Below are positions 16,161 to 24,799 of a stretch of DNA of 64,000 nt, piece by piece. Position 1 is the first letter of the stretch; each line of letters starts with the position of its first letter. Source of the stretch: DASXYG01 sp036502625 (GTDB lineage: Bacteria > Actinomycetota > Actinomycetes > Streptosporangiales > Streptosporangiaceae); NCBI GenBank assembly GCA_036502625.1, contig DASXYG010000055.1, forward strand, positions 161,078 to 225,077. The letters run 5' to 3'. Position numbers and translations under genes: made by a program. A model generated the notes under the pieces. That model searched no databases. It saw only the letters and a list, made by a program, of their open reading frames with translations, and was not told the DNA's origin.

Positions 16161-18488
16161 CTACGGGTTCGTCGTGAGCCAGGTGGTGATCTGGACGCGG
16201 GAGCTGACGTCGAGCTTCGCGCGGATGTGCTCCACGTGGGCGTCGACCGTGCGCTTGGAGATGAACAGCCGCGCGGCGATCTCCCGGTTGGACAGGCCGT
16301 CGGCGACCAGCGCGGCCACCTCGCGTTCCCGGCTGGTCAGCGGGTCGGACTCCGGGCGGTCGTCGGACGCGGGATCGGTGAGCCGGTCGGCGTTCGCCAG
16401 CGCCAGCCGTACGACGTGGTCCACCGGGTGGCGGGCCCCTTTGTCGTGCAGCGCGTCGAACGGGCCGTCGCCGAGGTCGTCGCGCGCGGCCTTCTCGGCC
16501 TGCTGGTGGATCTCCTCCATGGTCGGGTTGCCCGACAGCCGCTGCCCGATCCGCGCCCACAGGGCGTCGGCCGCGCCGAGCAGCCAGGCCGTACGCTCCT
16601 GGCGGCCCGCGGCGCCGGCCAGCCACGCCAGCGTCTCCAGGCAGTAGGTGACGCCGATGGTGTCGCCCATGGCGTGCTTCATCGGCAGCGCATGGCACAG
16701 CGACTCGGTGGCGGCGTCGTAGCGGCCCTGGAGGAACCGGCCGGTGCCGCCGATGAAGTGCAGCCAACTGTTCATGCAGCACTCGCGGCTGCCCGCGCCG
16801 AGGCGGGCGATGCCGCTCTCGTAGCCGGCCTCGCAGGCGTCGAGCTCGCCGGCCAGCAGCGACATGTACGCGAACTGCGCGTCGAGGGAGACCAGGCCGA
16901 TGTGGTCGCCGATCGTCTCCATGTGCGCACGCGCGGCGGCCTCGGTGGCGCGCGCGTCGTCGAGCCGGCCCGCGACGGTCAGCGCCAGGTGGGAGTAGAG
17001 CAGGCCGCGGGAGGCCGCGACGGCGTCGCCGGCGCGTTCGGCCACGGCGACGCCGGTGCTCGCGTCGTCGAGCGCGCCCGCGTGGTCGCCGCGCAGCGTG
17101 GAGAGCTGGGACCTGGCCACCAGCGCCCAGGCGCGCTCGCCGGACGGGTCGGCCGATCGTTCGAGCACGCGGCTCAGCCAGTAGCGGCCCTCGGTGAGCG
17201 CGCCCGTGACGTGCCAGTAGCCCCAGAGGTCGTTGGCCAGCGCGGCGGCCTGCCCGCCCTGGCCGGGGATGGTGAAGCCGTACTCCAGCGCGACGCGGAC
17301 GTTGGCGTGCTCCCGGTTCAGCGCGCTGATGCGCGGCACCTGGTCGTCGTCGAGGAAGTGCTCCCCGATGTGGTGGGCGAGCCCGGCGTAGCGGGCGAGG
17401 TGGCGCGTACGTACGGCCTCCTCCTCGCCGGACGCCGCCAGGTGCTCGGCCCCGAACTCGCGGAGGGTGTCGAGCAGGCGGTAGCGGGTGCCGCCGGGGC
17501 CGCCGGGGCCGTCGCCGTCGTCCACCCGCAGCACCAGCGACTTGTCCACCAGGTTGATCAGGGTCTCCGGGATGTCCATCTCCGTGAGCCGGTCGTCGGC
17601 GCAGACCTCGCTGACGGCGGCGATGTCGAACGTGCCGGCGAACACCGACAGCCGCGCCCACAGCAGCCGCTCCTCGGGGGTGCACAGCTCGTGGCTCCAC
17701 TCGATGGCGGTGCGCAGCGTCTGATGGCGCGGCAGCGCGGTGCGCCGCCCGCCGGTCAGGACCCGGAAGCGGTCCTCCAGCCAGTCGATGAGCTGCGTCA
17801 GCGACACGGCCCGCAGCCGTACGGTGGCCAGCTCGATGGCCAGCGGTATGCCGTCGAGGCGGCGGCACAGCCGGATGACGTCGGCGCGGTTGGCGTCGGT
17901 GACGGCGAAGTTCGGGTCGACGGCAGCGGCGCGCTGGGCGAACAGCTCCACGGCGTCGCCGCCGGCCTCGGCGTCGTCGGCGTCGGGCACCGGGAGCGGC
18001 GGCACGGGCAGGGTGTGCTCGCCGGGGACGTCCAGCGGCTGGCGGCTCGTGGCCAGCATGCGCACGCCCGCGGTCTCGCGCAGCACGACGTCGGCGAGCA
18101 TCGCGCAGGCGTCGACCAGGTGCTCGCACGTGTCGAAGATCAGCAGGATCCGCTTGTCGCGCAGGTGGTCGAGGACGGCGTCGAGCTGCGTACGGGTGTC
18201 CTGCTCGGGCAGGCCGAGGCAGGTGGCCACGGTGTGCGGCAGCAGCTCGGGGTCGCGCAGCCCGGACAGCTCGACCAGGCACACGCCGTCGTCGAACCGG
18301 TCGGCGACCTGCGCGGCGCAGCGGAGGGTGAGCCGGGTCTTGCCCACACCGCCCGCGCCGATCACGGTCACCAGCCGCGCGGTGTCGAGCAGACCGGCGA
18401 GCCGGGTCAGCTCCGCGCGGCGGCCGACGAACCCGGTCACCTCCACCGGGGGTTCCCCGGCACGCCGCCGGCTGACGGTAAAGGCCAT
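16161..18488 (-). CDS. LuxR-family LAL regulator with NB-ARC-like ATPase
   Basis: A 775-residue regulator. The N-terminal ATPase starts 'VTGFVGRRAEL', Walker A 'IGAGGVGKTRL', Walker B-like 'ILLIFDTCEHL', and the sensor region 'MLATSRQPL'. The alpha-helical middle is TPR-like. The C-terminal LuxR HTH is LTSREREVAALVADGLSNRE then RTVDAHVEHIRAKLDVSSR. This arrangement is common in actinomycetes for ATP-dependent activators of neighbouring genes. The ATG at 18486-18488 follows GGGGGGCGAA. It lies between the SDR and the sugar operon, on the same strand as the latter, but 144 bases beyond the last gene of that operon. Confidence 0.87.
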   Translation of the reverse strand: MAFTVSRRRAGEPPVEVTGFVGRRAELTRLAGLLDTARLVTVIGAGGVGKTRLTLRCAAQVADRFDDGVCLVELSGLRDPELLPHTVATCLGLPEQDTRTQLDAVLDHLRDKRILLIFDTCEHLVDACAMLADVVLRETAGVRMLATSRQPLDVPGEHTLPVPPLPVPDADDAEAGGDAVELFAQRAAAVDPNFAVTDANRADVIRLCRRLDGIPLAIELATVRLRAVSLTQLIDWLEDRFRVLTGGRRTALPRHQTLRTAIEWSHELCTPEERLLWARLSVFAGTFDIAAVSEVCADDRLTEMDIPETLINLVDKSLVLRVDDGDGPGGPGGTRYRLLDTLREFGAEHLAASGEEEAVRTRHLARYAGLAHHIGEHFLDDDQVPRISALNREHANVRVALEYGFTIPGQGGQAAALANDLWGYWHVTGALTEGRYWLSRVLERSADPSGERAWALVARSQLSTLRGDHAGALDDASTGVAVAERAGDAVAASRGLLYSHLALTVAGRLDDARATEAAARAHMETIGDHIGLVSLDAQFAYMSLLAGELDACEAGYESGIARLGAGSRECCMNSWLHFIGGTGRFLQGRYDAATESLCHALPMKHAMGDTIGVTYCLETLAWLAGAAGRQERTAWLLGAADALWARIGQRLSGNPTMEEIHQQAEKAARDDLGDGPFDALHDKGARHPVDHVVRLALANADRLTDPASDDRPESDPLTSREREVAALVADGLSNREIAARLFISKRTVDAHVEHIRAKLDVSSRVQITTWLTTNP

Positions 18489-18632
18489 TTCGCCCCCCAC
18501 AGAGCGTCCCTCCCCCGTTTCCGCACCGGACGATACGCGCGCGGTGACCACACGTAAGGGGGAACGGGGAATCGGACCCGATCTCGTATCAGGAGCACCG
18601 GACCGATATCCGGCACGGTGTCCCGTACGGCC

Positions 18633-19577
18633 TCAGGTGCGGTCGGTGAGGGGCCTGTCGGGGTCGGGGCGGTCGTGGACGCGGACGGTCCAGTGGCCGT
18701 CGACGCGCGCCGGGTCGAGGAGGGTTCCGGGCGCGGAGACGGCGGCGCCCGCCCAGTCGAGCGCGGCCGCCAGGGCGTCCGGGCCGTCGGCGCCGGCGGC
18801 GAGGAACCCGGCGAGCAGGGCGTCGCCGGCCCCGACGCTGCTGCGCGGCCGGTCGATGGCCACCTCGCCGTGGACCGCGCCCGTACGGGTGACCAGCAGC
18901 GCGCCGTCGCGGCCGAGGCTGGTCAGCACCTGGCCGGCGCCGCGGTCGAGCAGCAGCGCGGACGCGTCGAGCGCCTGCCCGATCGTGGTGATCACCGCGC
19001 CGGTGGCGTCGGCGAGCTCCACGACGTTGGGCTTGACCAGGTCGGGGCGGGCGGCGAGCGCGGCGCGCAGCGGTACGCCCGAGGTGTCCACGGCGACGCG
19101 CGCGCGGCCGGGGCGTACGGCGGCGCACAGCTCGGCGAAGAAGTCGTCGGGCGCGCCGGGCGGGAGGCTGCCGCATCCGGCGATCCAGCCGGCGCCGTCC
19201 GCGGCGTCCAGCACCGCCTTGATCAGGCCGTCCGCCTCGTCGCCTGTGATCTCCGGGCCGCGCTCGTTGATCTTGGTGACGGTGCCGCCCGGCTCGGCGA
19301 GGCTCACGTTGCTGCGCACCTCGCCGGCGATGGGCACCGGGCGGAAGTCGATGCCGGCCGCGGTGAGCATCCGGGCGAGCCGGTCGCCCTCCGGGCCGCC
19401 GACGGGCAGCACGGCGCGGGTGGCGCGGCCGTGCGCGGCCAGCGCCAGCGAGACGTTCACGCCCTTGCCGCTGGGCTCGTGCCAGGTGCTGGTGGCGCGG
19501 ACGACCTCGCCGCGGCGGATGCCGGGCACCGCGATGGTGCGGTCGACGCTGGGGTTCGGGGTGACGCTGACGATCAT
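18633..19577 (-). CDS. PfkB-family sugar-phosphate kinase (1-phosphofructokinase-like)
   Basis: A 314-residue ribokinase-fold kinase. 'GKGVNVSLAL' and 'INERGPEIT' are the substrate-side signatures of the 1-phosphofructokinase/tagatose-6-phosphate kinase group, and 'SSVGAGDALLAGF' holds the catalytic Asp and anion hole. It should phosphorylate a ketose monophosphate to the bisphosphate with ATP. It is the last gene of the sugar operon and overlaps the DeoR gene by 4 bases (ATGA). With the divergent class II aldolase it would complete a ketohexose route to triose phosphates. Exact sugar not decidable here. Confidence 0.88.
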   Translation of the reverse strand: MIVSVTPNPSVDRTIAVPGIRRGEVVRATSTWHEPSGKGVNVSLALAAHGRATRAVLPVGGPEGDRLARMLTAAGIDFRPVPIAGEVRSNVSLAEPGGTVTKINERGPEITGDEADGLIKAVLDAADGAGWIAGCGSLPPGAPDDFFAELCAAVRPGRARVAVDTSGVPLRAALAARPDLVKPNVVELADATGAVITTIGQALDASALLLDRGAGQVLTSLGRDGALLVTRTGAVHGEVAIDRPRSSVGAGDALLAGFLAAGADGPDALAAALDWAGAAVSAPGTLLDPARVDGHWTVRVHDRPDPDRPLTDRT

Positions 19578-20368
19578 GCGCGGACCAGTTCCACACCCGC
19601 GGCCGTGAGCCGCCCGGCCTCCGCGTCGGCGATGCCGGTGTCAGTGATCATGAGGTCGATGTCGTCCACCGATCCGTAGCGGCGCAGCGAGGCGTGGCCG
19701 ATCTTGCTGTGGTCGGTGAGCAGGACGCGCCGGCTCGCGATGGCGAACATCTCCCGCTTGATGTCGGCCTCGGCGGGGTCGGGCGTCGTGAGCCCGGCCT
19801 CCAGGTCGATGCCGTTGCAGCCGAGGAAGGCCACGTCCACGTTGATCTCCCGTAGTGCGCGCAGCGCCCAGCCCTCGACCTGCGCGTACGTGCGCTCCCG
19901 TACGCGCCCGCCGGTGGTGTAGACGGTCAGGCGCGGACGGGAGACCAGCGCGAGCGCGATCGTCAGCGTGTTGGTGAACACGGTGAGGTCGCGGTCGGCC
20001 GGGATCATCTCCGCGAAGTACGTGCAGGTGGAGCCCGCGTCGATGAGGATCGTGCCCTGGCGGGGCAGCTCCTCGACGGCGCGGCGTGCGATGCGCTTCT
20101 TCTCGTCGGTGTACTCGGTGCGTGCGGGGACCGCGGGCTCGAAGGACAGGCCGTCGCCGGCCACCGCGCCGCCGCGGACCCGCCGGAGCATGCCCTGGTG
20201 CTCCAGCTCCGAGAGGTCCTTGCGGATCGTCTCGGTGGTCACCCGCAGCTCCGCGGCGGCGCGCGCCGCCTCGATCCGGCCGGTGGCGCGGAGGGTGTCG
20301 AGCAGGGCCTGCTGGCGCTCGACGGCGTACAGCGCCGACCCGCCGTCCGTACCCTGGTCCCCGCTCAC
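19574..20368 (-). CDS. DeoR-family sugar operon repressor
   Basis: A 264-residue DeoR regulator. The N-terminal winged helix-turn-helix reads 'ERQQALLDTLRATGRIEA' and 'TTETIRKDLSELEHQGML'. The C-terminal sugar-phosphate isomerase-like domain has 'ILIDAGSTCTYFAEMI', 'VYTTGGRVRERTY' and 'LTDHSKIGHASL'. It should bind operator DNA until a phosphorylated sugar intermediate releases it. It is co-transcribed within the operon it probably controls, and tandem 10-base repeats in the divergent promoter region (24,711-24,740) are candidate sites. Confidence 0.9.
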   Translation of the reverse strand: MSGDQGTDGGSALYAVERQQALLDTLRATGRIEAARAAAELRVTTETIRKDLSELEHQGMLRRVRGGAVAGDGLSFEPAVPARTEYTDEKKRIARRAVEELPRQGTILIDAGSTCTYFAEMIPADRDLTVFTNTLTIALALVSRPRLTVYTTGGRVRERTYAQVEGWALRALREINVDVAFLGCNGIDLEAGLTTPDPAEADIKREMFAIASRRVLLTDHSKIGHASLRRYGSVDDIDLMITDTGIADAEAGRLTAAGVELVRA

Positions 20369-20396
20369 ATCGGCTCCCTTCTCCGGCCGCGGCCGC

Positions 20397-21377
20397 TCAG
20401 CACTTCGTCTTGTAGGTGGCCGCCTGGCCGGACTTCAGGTCGTCCTTGGTGATCGCGACGGTGCCGGTGCCGGTCTGGGCGGCGGGCTTCTGACCCTTGA
20501 GCAGTTTGACCATGTTGTCCACCGCTTGTACGCCGATCTGGTTCGGCTGCTGCGCGATCAGCGCCTGGACCTCGCCGCGGCGGAGCTGCTGCACCTGGAC
20601 GGGGCCGGCGTCGAAGCCGACGAGCTTGACCTTGCCCTGCTTCTTGGCGTTCCGCAGGCCGGTGGCCGCGCCCTCGGCGGCGAACTGGTTGGTGGCGAAG
20701 ATGCCGGTCAGGCCGGGGTTGGCGGCCAGCGTCGCGGACACGATGGACGCGGCCTTCGCCGGGTCGTTGTCGTTGACCTGCGGCTTCAGCGCCTTGATGT
20801 TCGGATACTTCTTGATCTCGTCGAGGAAGCCGTTCTGCCGCTCGTCGGACGTCGACACGCCCGCCTTGAACGCGATGACCAGCACCGTGCCCTTGCCGCC
20901 GACCAGCTTGGCGAGGGAGTCGGCGGCGGCCGCGCCGGCCTTGCGGTTGTCGGTGGAGACGCCGAACGAGGAGACGCCGCTCTTGGCCAGGCTCGTGTCG
21001 ACCGTGCCGAGCTTGATGCCGGCCTGCTTGGCGCGCAGCAGCGGCGGCAGCATGGCCTGCGCGTCCGTCGGCGCGATGAGCATCCCGGCGGGCTTCTTGG
21101 CCACGACGCCGCTGACGATGGGCGTCTGCTGGGACGGGTCGAACTGCTGCGGCGCCTGCTCGTTGATCTTCAGGCCGTACTTCTTGGCCTCGCTGCGGAT
21201 GCCGCAGCCCATCGTGATGTAGAAGCTGTCGCCGGAGACGCCGGGGACGAAGGCGATGTCCTTGCCGTTGACGGCACCGCCGCCGGTGTCACCGCCGCCA
21301 CTGGTTCCGCCGCAGGCCGCGGCGGTGGCGAGGACGGCCGCGGCCGCCACGGCCGGGACGATCTTACGTGCGCGCAT
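20397..21377 (-). CDS. Sugar ABC transporter substrate-binding lipoprotein
   Basis: A 326-residue periplasmic-binding-protein-like lipoprotein of the ribose/fructose class (type I fold). It has a signal peptide MRARKIVPAVAAAAVLA with lipobox 'TAAAC', a Gly-rich linker, then the binding domain, 'IAFVPGVSGDSFYITMGCG' to 'IFATNQFAAEGA'. It captures sugar at the cell surface and delivers it to the permease encoded upstream. It lies 55 bases downstream of the permease gene and 28 bases before DeoR. Confidence 0.9.
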   Translation of the reverse strand: MRARKIVPAVAAAAVLATAAACGGTSGGGDTGGGAVNGKDIAFVPGVSGDSFYITMGCGIRSEAKKYGLKINEQAPQQFDPSQQTPIVSGVVAKKPAGMLIAPTDAQAMLPPLLRAKQAGIKLGTVDTSLAKSGVSSFGVSTDNRKAGAAAADSLAKLVGGKGTVLVIAFKAGVSTSDERQNGFLDEIKKYPNIKALKPQVNDNDPAKAASIVSATLAANPGLTGIFATNQFAAEGAATGLRNAKKQGKVKLVGFDAGPVQVQQLRRGEVQALIAQQPNQIGVQAVDNMVKLLKGQKPAAQTGTGTVAITKDDLKSGQAATYKTKC

Positions 21378-21432
21378 GGGGAGACTCCTTGACTGGAACT
21401 CGTACGGGGTGGGGCGGGCCGCGCGGTGGCGG

Positions 21433-22476
21433 CTAGGTTCTGCCGCCCTGGCGGGCGCGGCGCCGGAGCTGGTCGAGGTAGACGGCGGCGATGAGGACCG
21501 CGCCGACGGCGACCTGCTGCCAGAACGCGGAGACGCCGAGCACGACGAAGCCGTTCTGCAGCACGGTCGGGATGAAGACGCCGACGATGGTGCCGAACAT
21601 CGACCCGCGGCCGCCGAACAGGCTCGTGCCGCCGATCACCACGGCCGCGATCGTCTGGAGGTTGTCGGTGGTGTGCCCGCCGAGCGTCGTGGTCGCGAAG
21701 CGGGCCAGCGACAGGTAGCCGGCGACGCCCGCGAGCAGCCCGCCGATCATGTACACCTTCATCAGGTGCGCGGCGGTGTTGACGCCCGAGCGGCGCAGCG
21801 CCTCGGCGTTGGAGCCCGCGGCGTACGTCCGCCGCCCGAACCTGGTCTTCGCCAGCACGACGCCGAACACGACGGCCAGCGCGAGCGCGATCACGAACAG
21901 CCAGGGGATGCCGATGACCTGGCCGGAGCCGATGCTGAGCACCAGGCCGAGCGGCACGTTCCGTACGTCCACGCCGCCGGTGATCAGCAGCGCCGCGCCG
22001 GTGGCCGCGCCCATGGTGCCGAGCGTGACGATCAGCGGGGGGATGCGCGCCTTCGCGACGAGGAAGCCGTTGATCGCGCCCCACACGGCGCCGCTGAGCA
22101 CGGCGCCGACGACGCCCGCGAGGATGGCCGCGGTGCCGTCGCCGCCGAGGGCGTTCATCGTCTTCGCGGCGATCACGCCGGAGAACACGAGCACGCCGTT
22201 CACCGAGAGGTCGATGCCGCCGGTGAGGATGACGTACGTGCTGCCGACCGCGAGGACCAGCAGGATCGCCGCGTCCGACACGATGTTCTGCGCGTTGGCG
22301 ACGGACGGGAAGCCGCTCGGGCTGAGGATCGAGAAGACGATCACCAGGAGCACGAGGATGCCGAAGATGCCGCTGGTCGGGTCGGCGACCAGGCGCTTCG
22401 CCCGTACGGCCCAGCCGCCGGGTTCGGGTCCGCCGGCCGCGCCCGCCGCGCGTGGCCGGGTCGCGGGGGTCGTCAT
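21433..22476 (-). CDS. Sugar ABC transporter permease (RbsC/FrcC-like)
   Basis: A 347-residue membrane permease with about eight to ten helices. It carries the family segments 'LVLAVGSTYVILTGGIDLSV', 'VTLGTMGAATGAALLITGG' and 'VVIGGTSLFGGRGSMFGTI'. The single gene would form a homodimer in the transporter. Its ATG overlaps the stop of the ATPase gene (ATGA), so translation is coupled. Confidence 0.92.
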   Translation of the reverse strand: MTTPATRPRAAGAAGGPEPGGWAVRAKRLVADPTSGIFGILVLLVIVFSILSPSGFPSVANAQNIVSDAAILLVLAVGSTYVILTGGIDLSVNGVLVFSGVIAAKTMNALGGDGTAAILAGVVGAVLSGAVWGAINGFLVAKARIPPLIVTLGTMGAATGAALLITGGVDVRNVPLGLVLSIGSGQVIGIPWLFVIALALAVVFGVVLAKTRFGRRTYAAGSNAEALRRSGVNTAAHLMKVYMIGGLLAGVAGYLSLARFATTTLGGHTTDNLQTIAAVVIGGTSLFGGRGSMFGTIVGVFIPTVLQNGFVVLGVSAFWQQVAVGAVLIAAVYLDQLRRRARQGGRT

Positions 22477-23237
22477 GAGCGGTCCTTTCCGAGATCACCG
22501 CTGGTCATCGCGGTCACGAGGTCGTCGACCGTGGCCTGCGCCGACGTGAGGGAGGCCACGCGCCGGCCGAGCCGCAGCACCTCGACGCGGTCGGAGACGG
22601 CGAGGACGTCCGGCATGTTGTGGCTGATCAGCACCACGGGGATGCCCGAGTCGCGGACGCGCCTGATCATGTCGAGCACCTGCTTGGTCTGGATCACGCC
22701 GAGCGCCGCGGTCGGTTCGTCCATGAAGATCACCTTGGACGCCCACATCGCCGCGCGGGCCACCGCGACGCTCTGGCGCTGGCCGCCGGACAGGGCGATG
22801 ACCTCGGCCTTGTCGTCCTTCAGCGTCACGCCGAGCTGTTTGAGCGCCTCGTTCGCGCGGCTCCGCATGGCCTTGTCGTCGCGGAAGCCGAGCTTGCCGA
22901 GCAGCCCGGGGCGCAGCACCTCGCGGCCGAGGAACAGGTTGGCGGCCGGGTCGAGGTCGGTGGCCAGCGCGAGGTCCTGGTAGACGGTCTCCACGCCGTG
23001 CGCGCGTGCGTCGAGCGGGCTGGCGAACCGTACGGGCTCGCCCTCCAGCCTGATCTCGCCCGCGTCCGGCTGCTCCACGCCCGACAGCACCTTGGTCAGC
23101 GTGGACTTCCCGGCGCCGTTGTCCCCGATCAGCGCGACGACCTCGCCCGCATGGACGGTGAAGTCCGCGCCGTCGAGTGCGCGCACGTGGCTGAAGCTCT
23201 TCTCGATGCCGCGCGCTTCGAGCAACGGCTCACTCAC
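22473..23237 (-). CDS. Sugar ABC transporter ATP-binding protein, single domain (FrcA-like)
   Basis: A 254-residue ATPase: Walker A 'IGDNGAGKSTLTK', signature 'LSGGQRQSVAVARA', Walker B 'VIFMDEPTAAL', and H-loop 'LISHNMPDV'. Ribose and xylose ATPases usually carry two fused domains (about 500 residues). This single-domain size matches the FrcA type found in fructose-class transporters, so a ketohexose is a reasonable guess for the substrate. Overlaps the kinase gene upstream by 8 bases. Confidence 0.9.
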   Translation of the reverse strand: MSEPLLEARGIEKSFSHVRALDGADFTVHAGEVVALIGDNGAGKSTLTKVLSGVEQPDAGEIRLEGEPVRFASPLDARAHGVETVYQDLALATDLDPAANLFLGREVLRPGLLGKLGFRDDKAMRSRANEALKQLGVTLKDDKAEVIALSGGQRQSVAVARAAMWASKVIFMDEPTAALGVIQTKQVLDMIRRVRDSGIPVVLISHNMPDVLAVSDRVEVLRLGRRVASLTSAQATVDDLVTAMTSGDLGKDRS

Positions 23238-24657
23238 CGCGACCTCCCTTCCTGCTCGATCCCTGCACCCCGCTGTTGGCCCCCGAGGTGTCAGCGGCCA
23301 AGTGCGCGGTGGTGCCCGCGGCCGGGAGCGGCGTCGGGGTCGACGCCGTGGCTACGGTCATGGCCTGGGTGCCGAGGAGGGCGGCGCCGCGGGCGCCCGG
23401 CTCGGTTACCTCGGAGCGGCGCAGGCCGGGGATCGCGGCGGCGCGCAGGGCCATGAACGCCTCGCTGCGGGTCCAGCCCCCGACCGCGATGACCTCGCGC
23501 GCCGGGCCCGCGACGGCGGAGATGGCCCCGTGGACCTCCGCCGCCTGACCGGTGGCCGCGCGCAGGGCGGCGCGCCAGACGCTGCCCGGCGTGCTCTGCT
23601 CGCCCACACCCCGGATGTCCAGCCCGGCGTCGCCGAGCCCGACGTGTTCGGCGGGCTCGGTGTCCAGCGCGAGCGCGGCCGCGTCGAGGGCGGCGAGCCG
23701 GTCGCCGTCCGGGTCGAGCAGCCCGCGCACCCGCCTCAGCAGGAGGCCCCCGCGCGTGGCCCCGAGCAGCGCGAACCGGTCGGCCACGACGTGGCGCCCC
23801 ACGGTCACGCCGCGCCCGGCCAGCAGCTCGATCTCGTCGTCGGACACCTCAGCGGTCGGCACCGTGCGCACGAACGCCTCGGCCGTCCCGCACGACTCCA
23901 GCTCGCCGCCGTCGGCCACGGCGCCCGCGCCGTACGCGGCGGCCAGGTGGTCGTGCCCGGCGATGGTCAGCACGGCGCCGCGCAGCCGCTCCGGCCCCGC
24001 GGTGACCCGGCCCAGCGGTGTGCCCGCGGTGACCAGCGGCGGCAGCAGCGCCGGGTCGAGCCGCGACCATTCGAGCGCCCGCCCCCACCAGGCGCCGCGG
24101 CGTACGGCGAGCCAGCCCGTACGCGACGCCTGCGAGAGCTCGGCCGCGTCGTCACCGCCGAGCGAGCGCACCACCCAGGCGGGCACGTCGAGCCGCCGTA
24201 CGGCGTCGCGCACGGCCGGGTCGTTGGCCGCCTGCCAGCGGTGTTTCGTCGCCGACCACTGCGACCACAGCGGAAGCCCGGCGGTACGGGCGAACGCCGC
24301 CGCGCCGATGTCGTCGCCGAGCCGCGCGACCTCCGCGCGGTCGCGGGTGTCGTACCAGGCGATCAGCGGCGCGACAGGCGCGCCCGCACGGTCGAGCAGC
24401 ACACCGGCCTCGCCCATGCCGGTCACGCCCACCCCGGCGACCTCGCCGCCGATCCCGTCCAGCGCGGCCCCGGCCGCCGCGTACGCGGCGGCGACCAGCG
24501 CGTACGGGTCGAGCTCGGCGCCCGTCGGCACCGAACGCCAGGTGACCGGGTGCCGGGCGACCGCGAGCTCGGCGCCGTCGACATCGAACACGGCCGCCTT
24601 GCACGCGGTCGTCCCGACGTCGATGCCGACCACCAGCCTCCTGGCCACTCCAGCCAC
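23230..24657 (-). CDS. FGGY-family carbohydrate kinase
   Basis: A 475-residue kinase of the xylulokinase/gluconokinase fold. The phosphate-1 motif is 'GIDVGTTACKAAVFD'; 'AWYDTRD' and 'GHDHLAAAYGAG' lie in the middle; the adenosine region is 'VIAVGGWTRSEAFM'. It should add the first phosphate to the imported sugar. It is the first gene of the minus-strand operon. The GTG start at 24655-24657 has GGAGG 9 bases upstream. A 40-residue Ala/Thr/Ser/Gly-rich tail follows the catalytic fold. Confidence 0.88.
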   Translation of the reverse strand: MAGVARRLVVGIDVGTTACKAAVFDVDGAELAVARHPVTWRSVPTGAELDPYALVAAAYAAAGAALDGIGGEVAGVGVTGMGEAGVLLDRAGAPVAPLIAWYDTRDRAEVARLGDDIGAAAFARTAGLPLWSQWSATKHRWQAANDPAVRDAVRRLDVPAWVVRSLGGDDAAELSQASRTGWLAVRRGAWWGRALEWSRLDPALLPPLVTAGTPLGRVTAGPERLRGAVLTIAGHDHLAAAYGAGAVADGGELESCGTAEAFVRTVPTAEVSDDEIELLAGRGVTVGRHVVADRFALLGATRGGLLLRRVRGLLDPDGDRLAALDAAALALDTEPAEHVGLGDAGLDIRGVGEQSTPGSVWRAALRAATGQAAEVHGAISAVAGPAREVIAVGGWTRSEAFMALRAAAIPGLRRSEVTEPGARGAALLGTQAMTVATASTPTPLPAAGTTAHLAADTSGANSGVQGSSRKGGRGE

Positions 24658-24710
24658 TTCCGCGCCCTCCGCTAGGAACCCGCTTGTTAAGTCTTGGTTT
24701 CTCTTTGTTT

Positions 24711-24740
24711 CAGTTGGTTATAGTTGGCCATCGTTGGGTT
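24711..24740. promoter_or_regulatory. Three tandem 10-base repeats, candidate DeoR operator
   Basis: CAGTTGGTTA, TAGTTGGCCA and TCGTTGGGTT follow each other at one helical turn's spacing in the 142-base gap between the divergent kinase and aldolase genes. The region is T-rich and unlike its surroundings. It fits a DeoR-type direct-repeat operator serving both directions; that assignment is inference. Confidence 0.5.
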
Positions 24741-24799
24741 GTCAATGGGCGGTTTGTCGGCGTTGTCCGGTCGGGCCGCCGACAGAGAAGGAGCGCGAC

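Noticed and set aside
14932..18282. Very long minus-strand open frame of about 1100 codons
   Set aside because: It lies across the SDR and LAL genes in a shifted frame, is arginine/alanine-rich and low in complexity, and has no family motif; it is a by-product of high GC.
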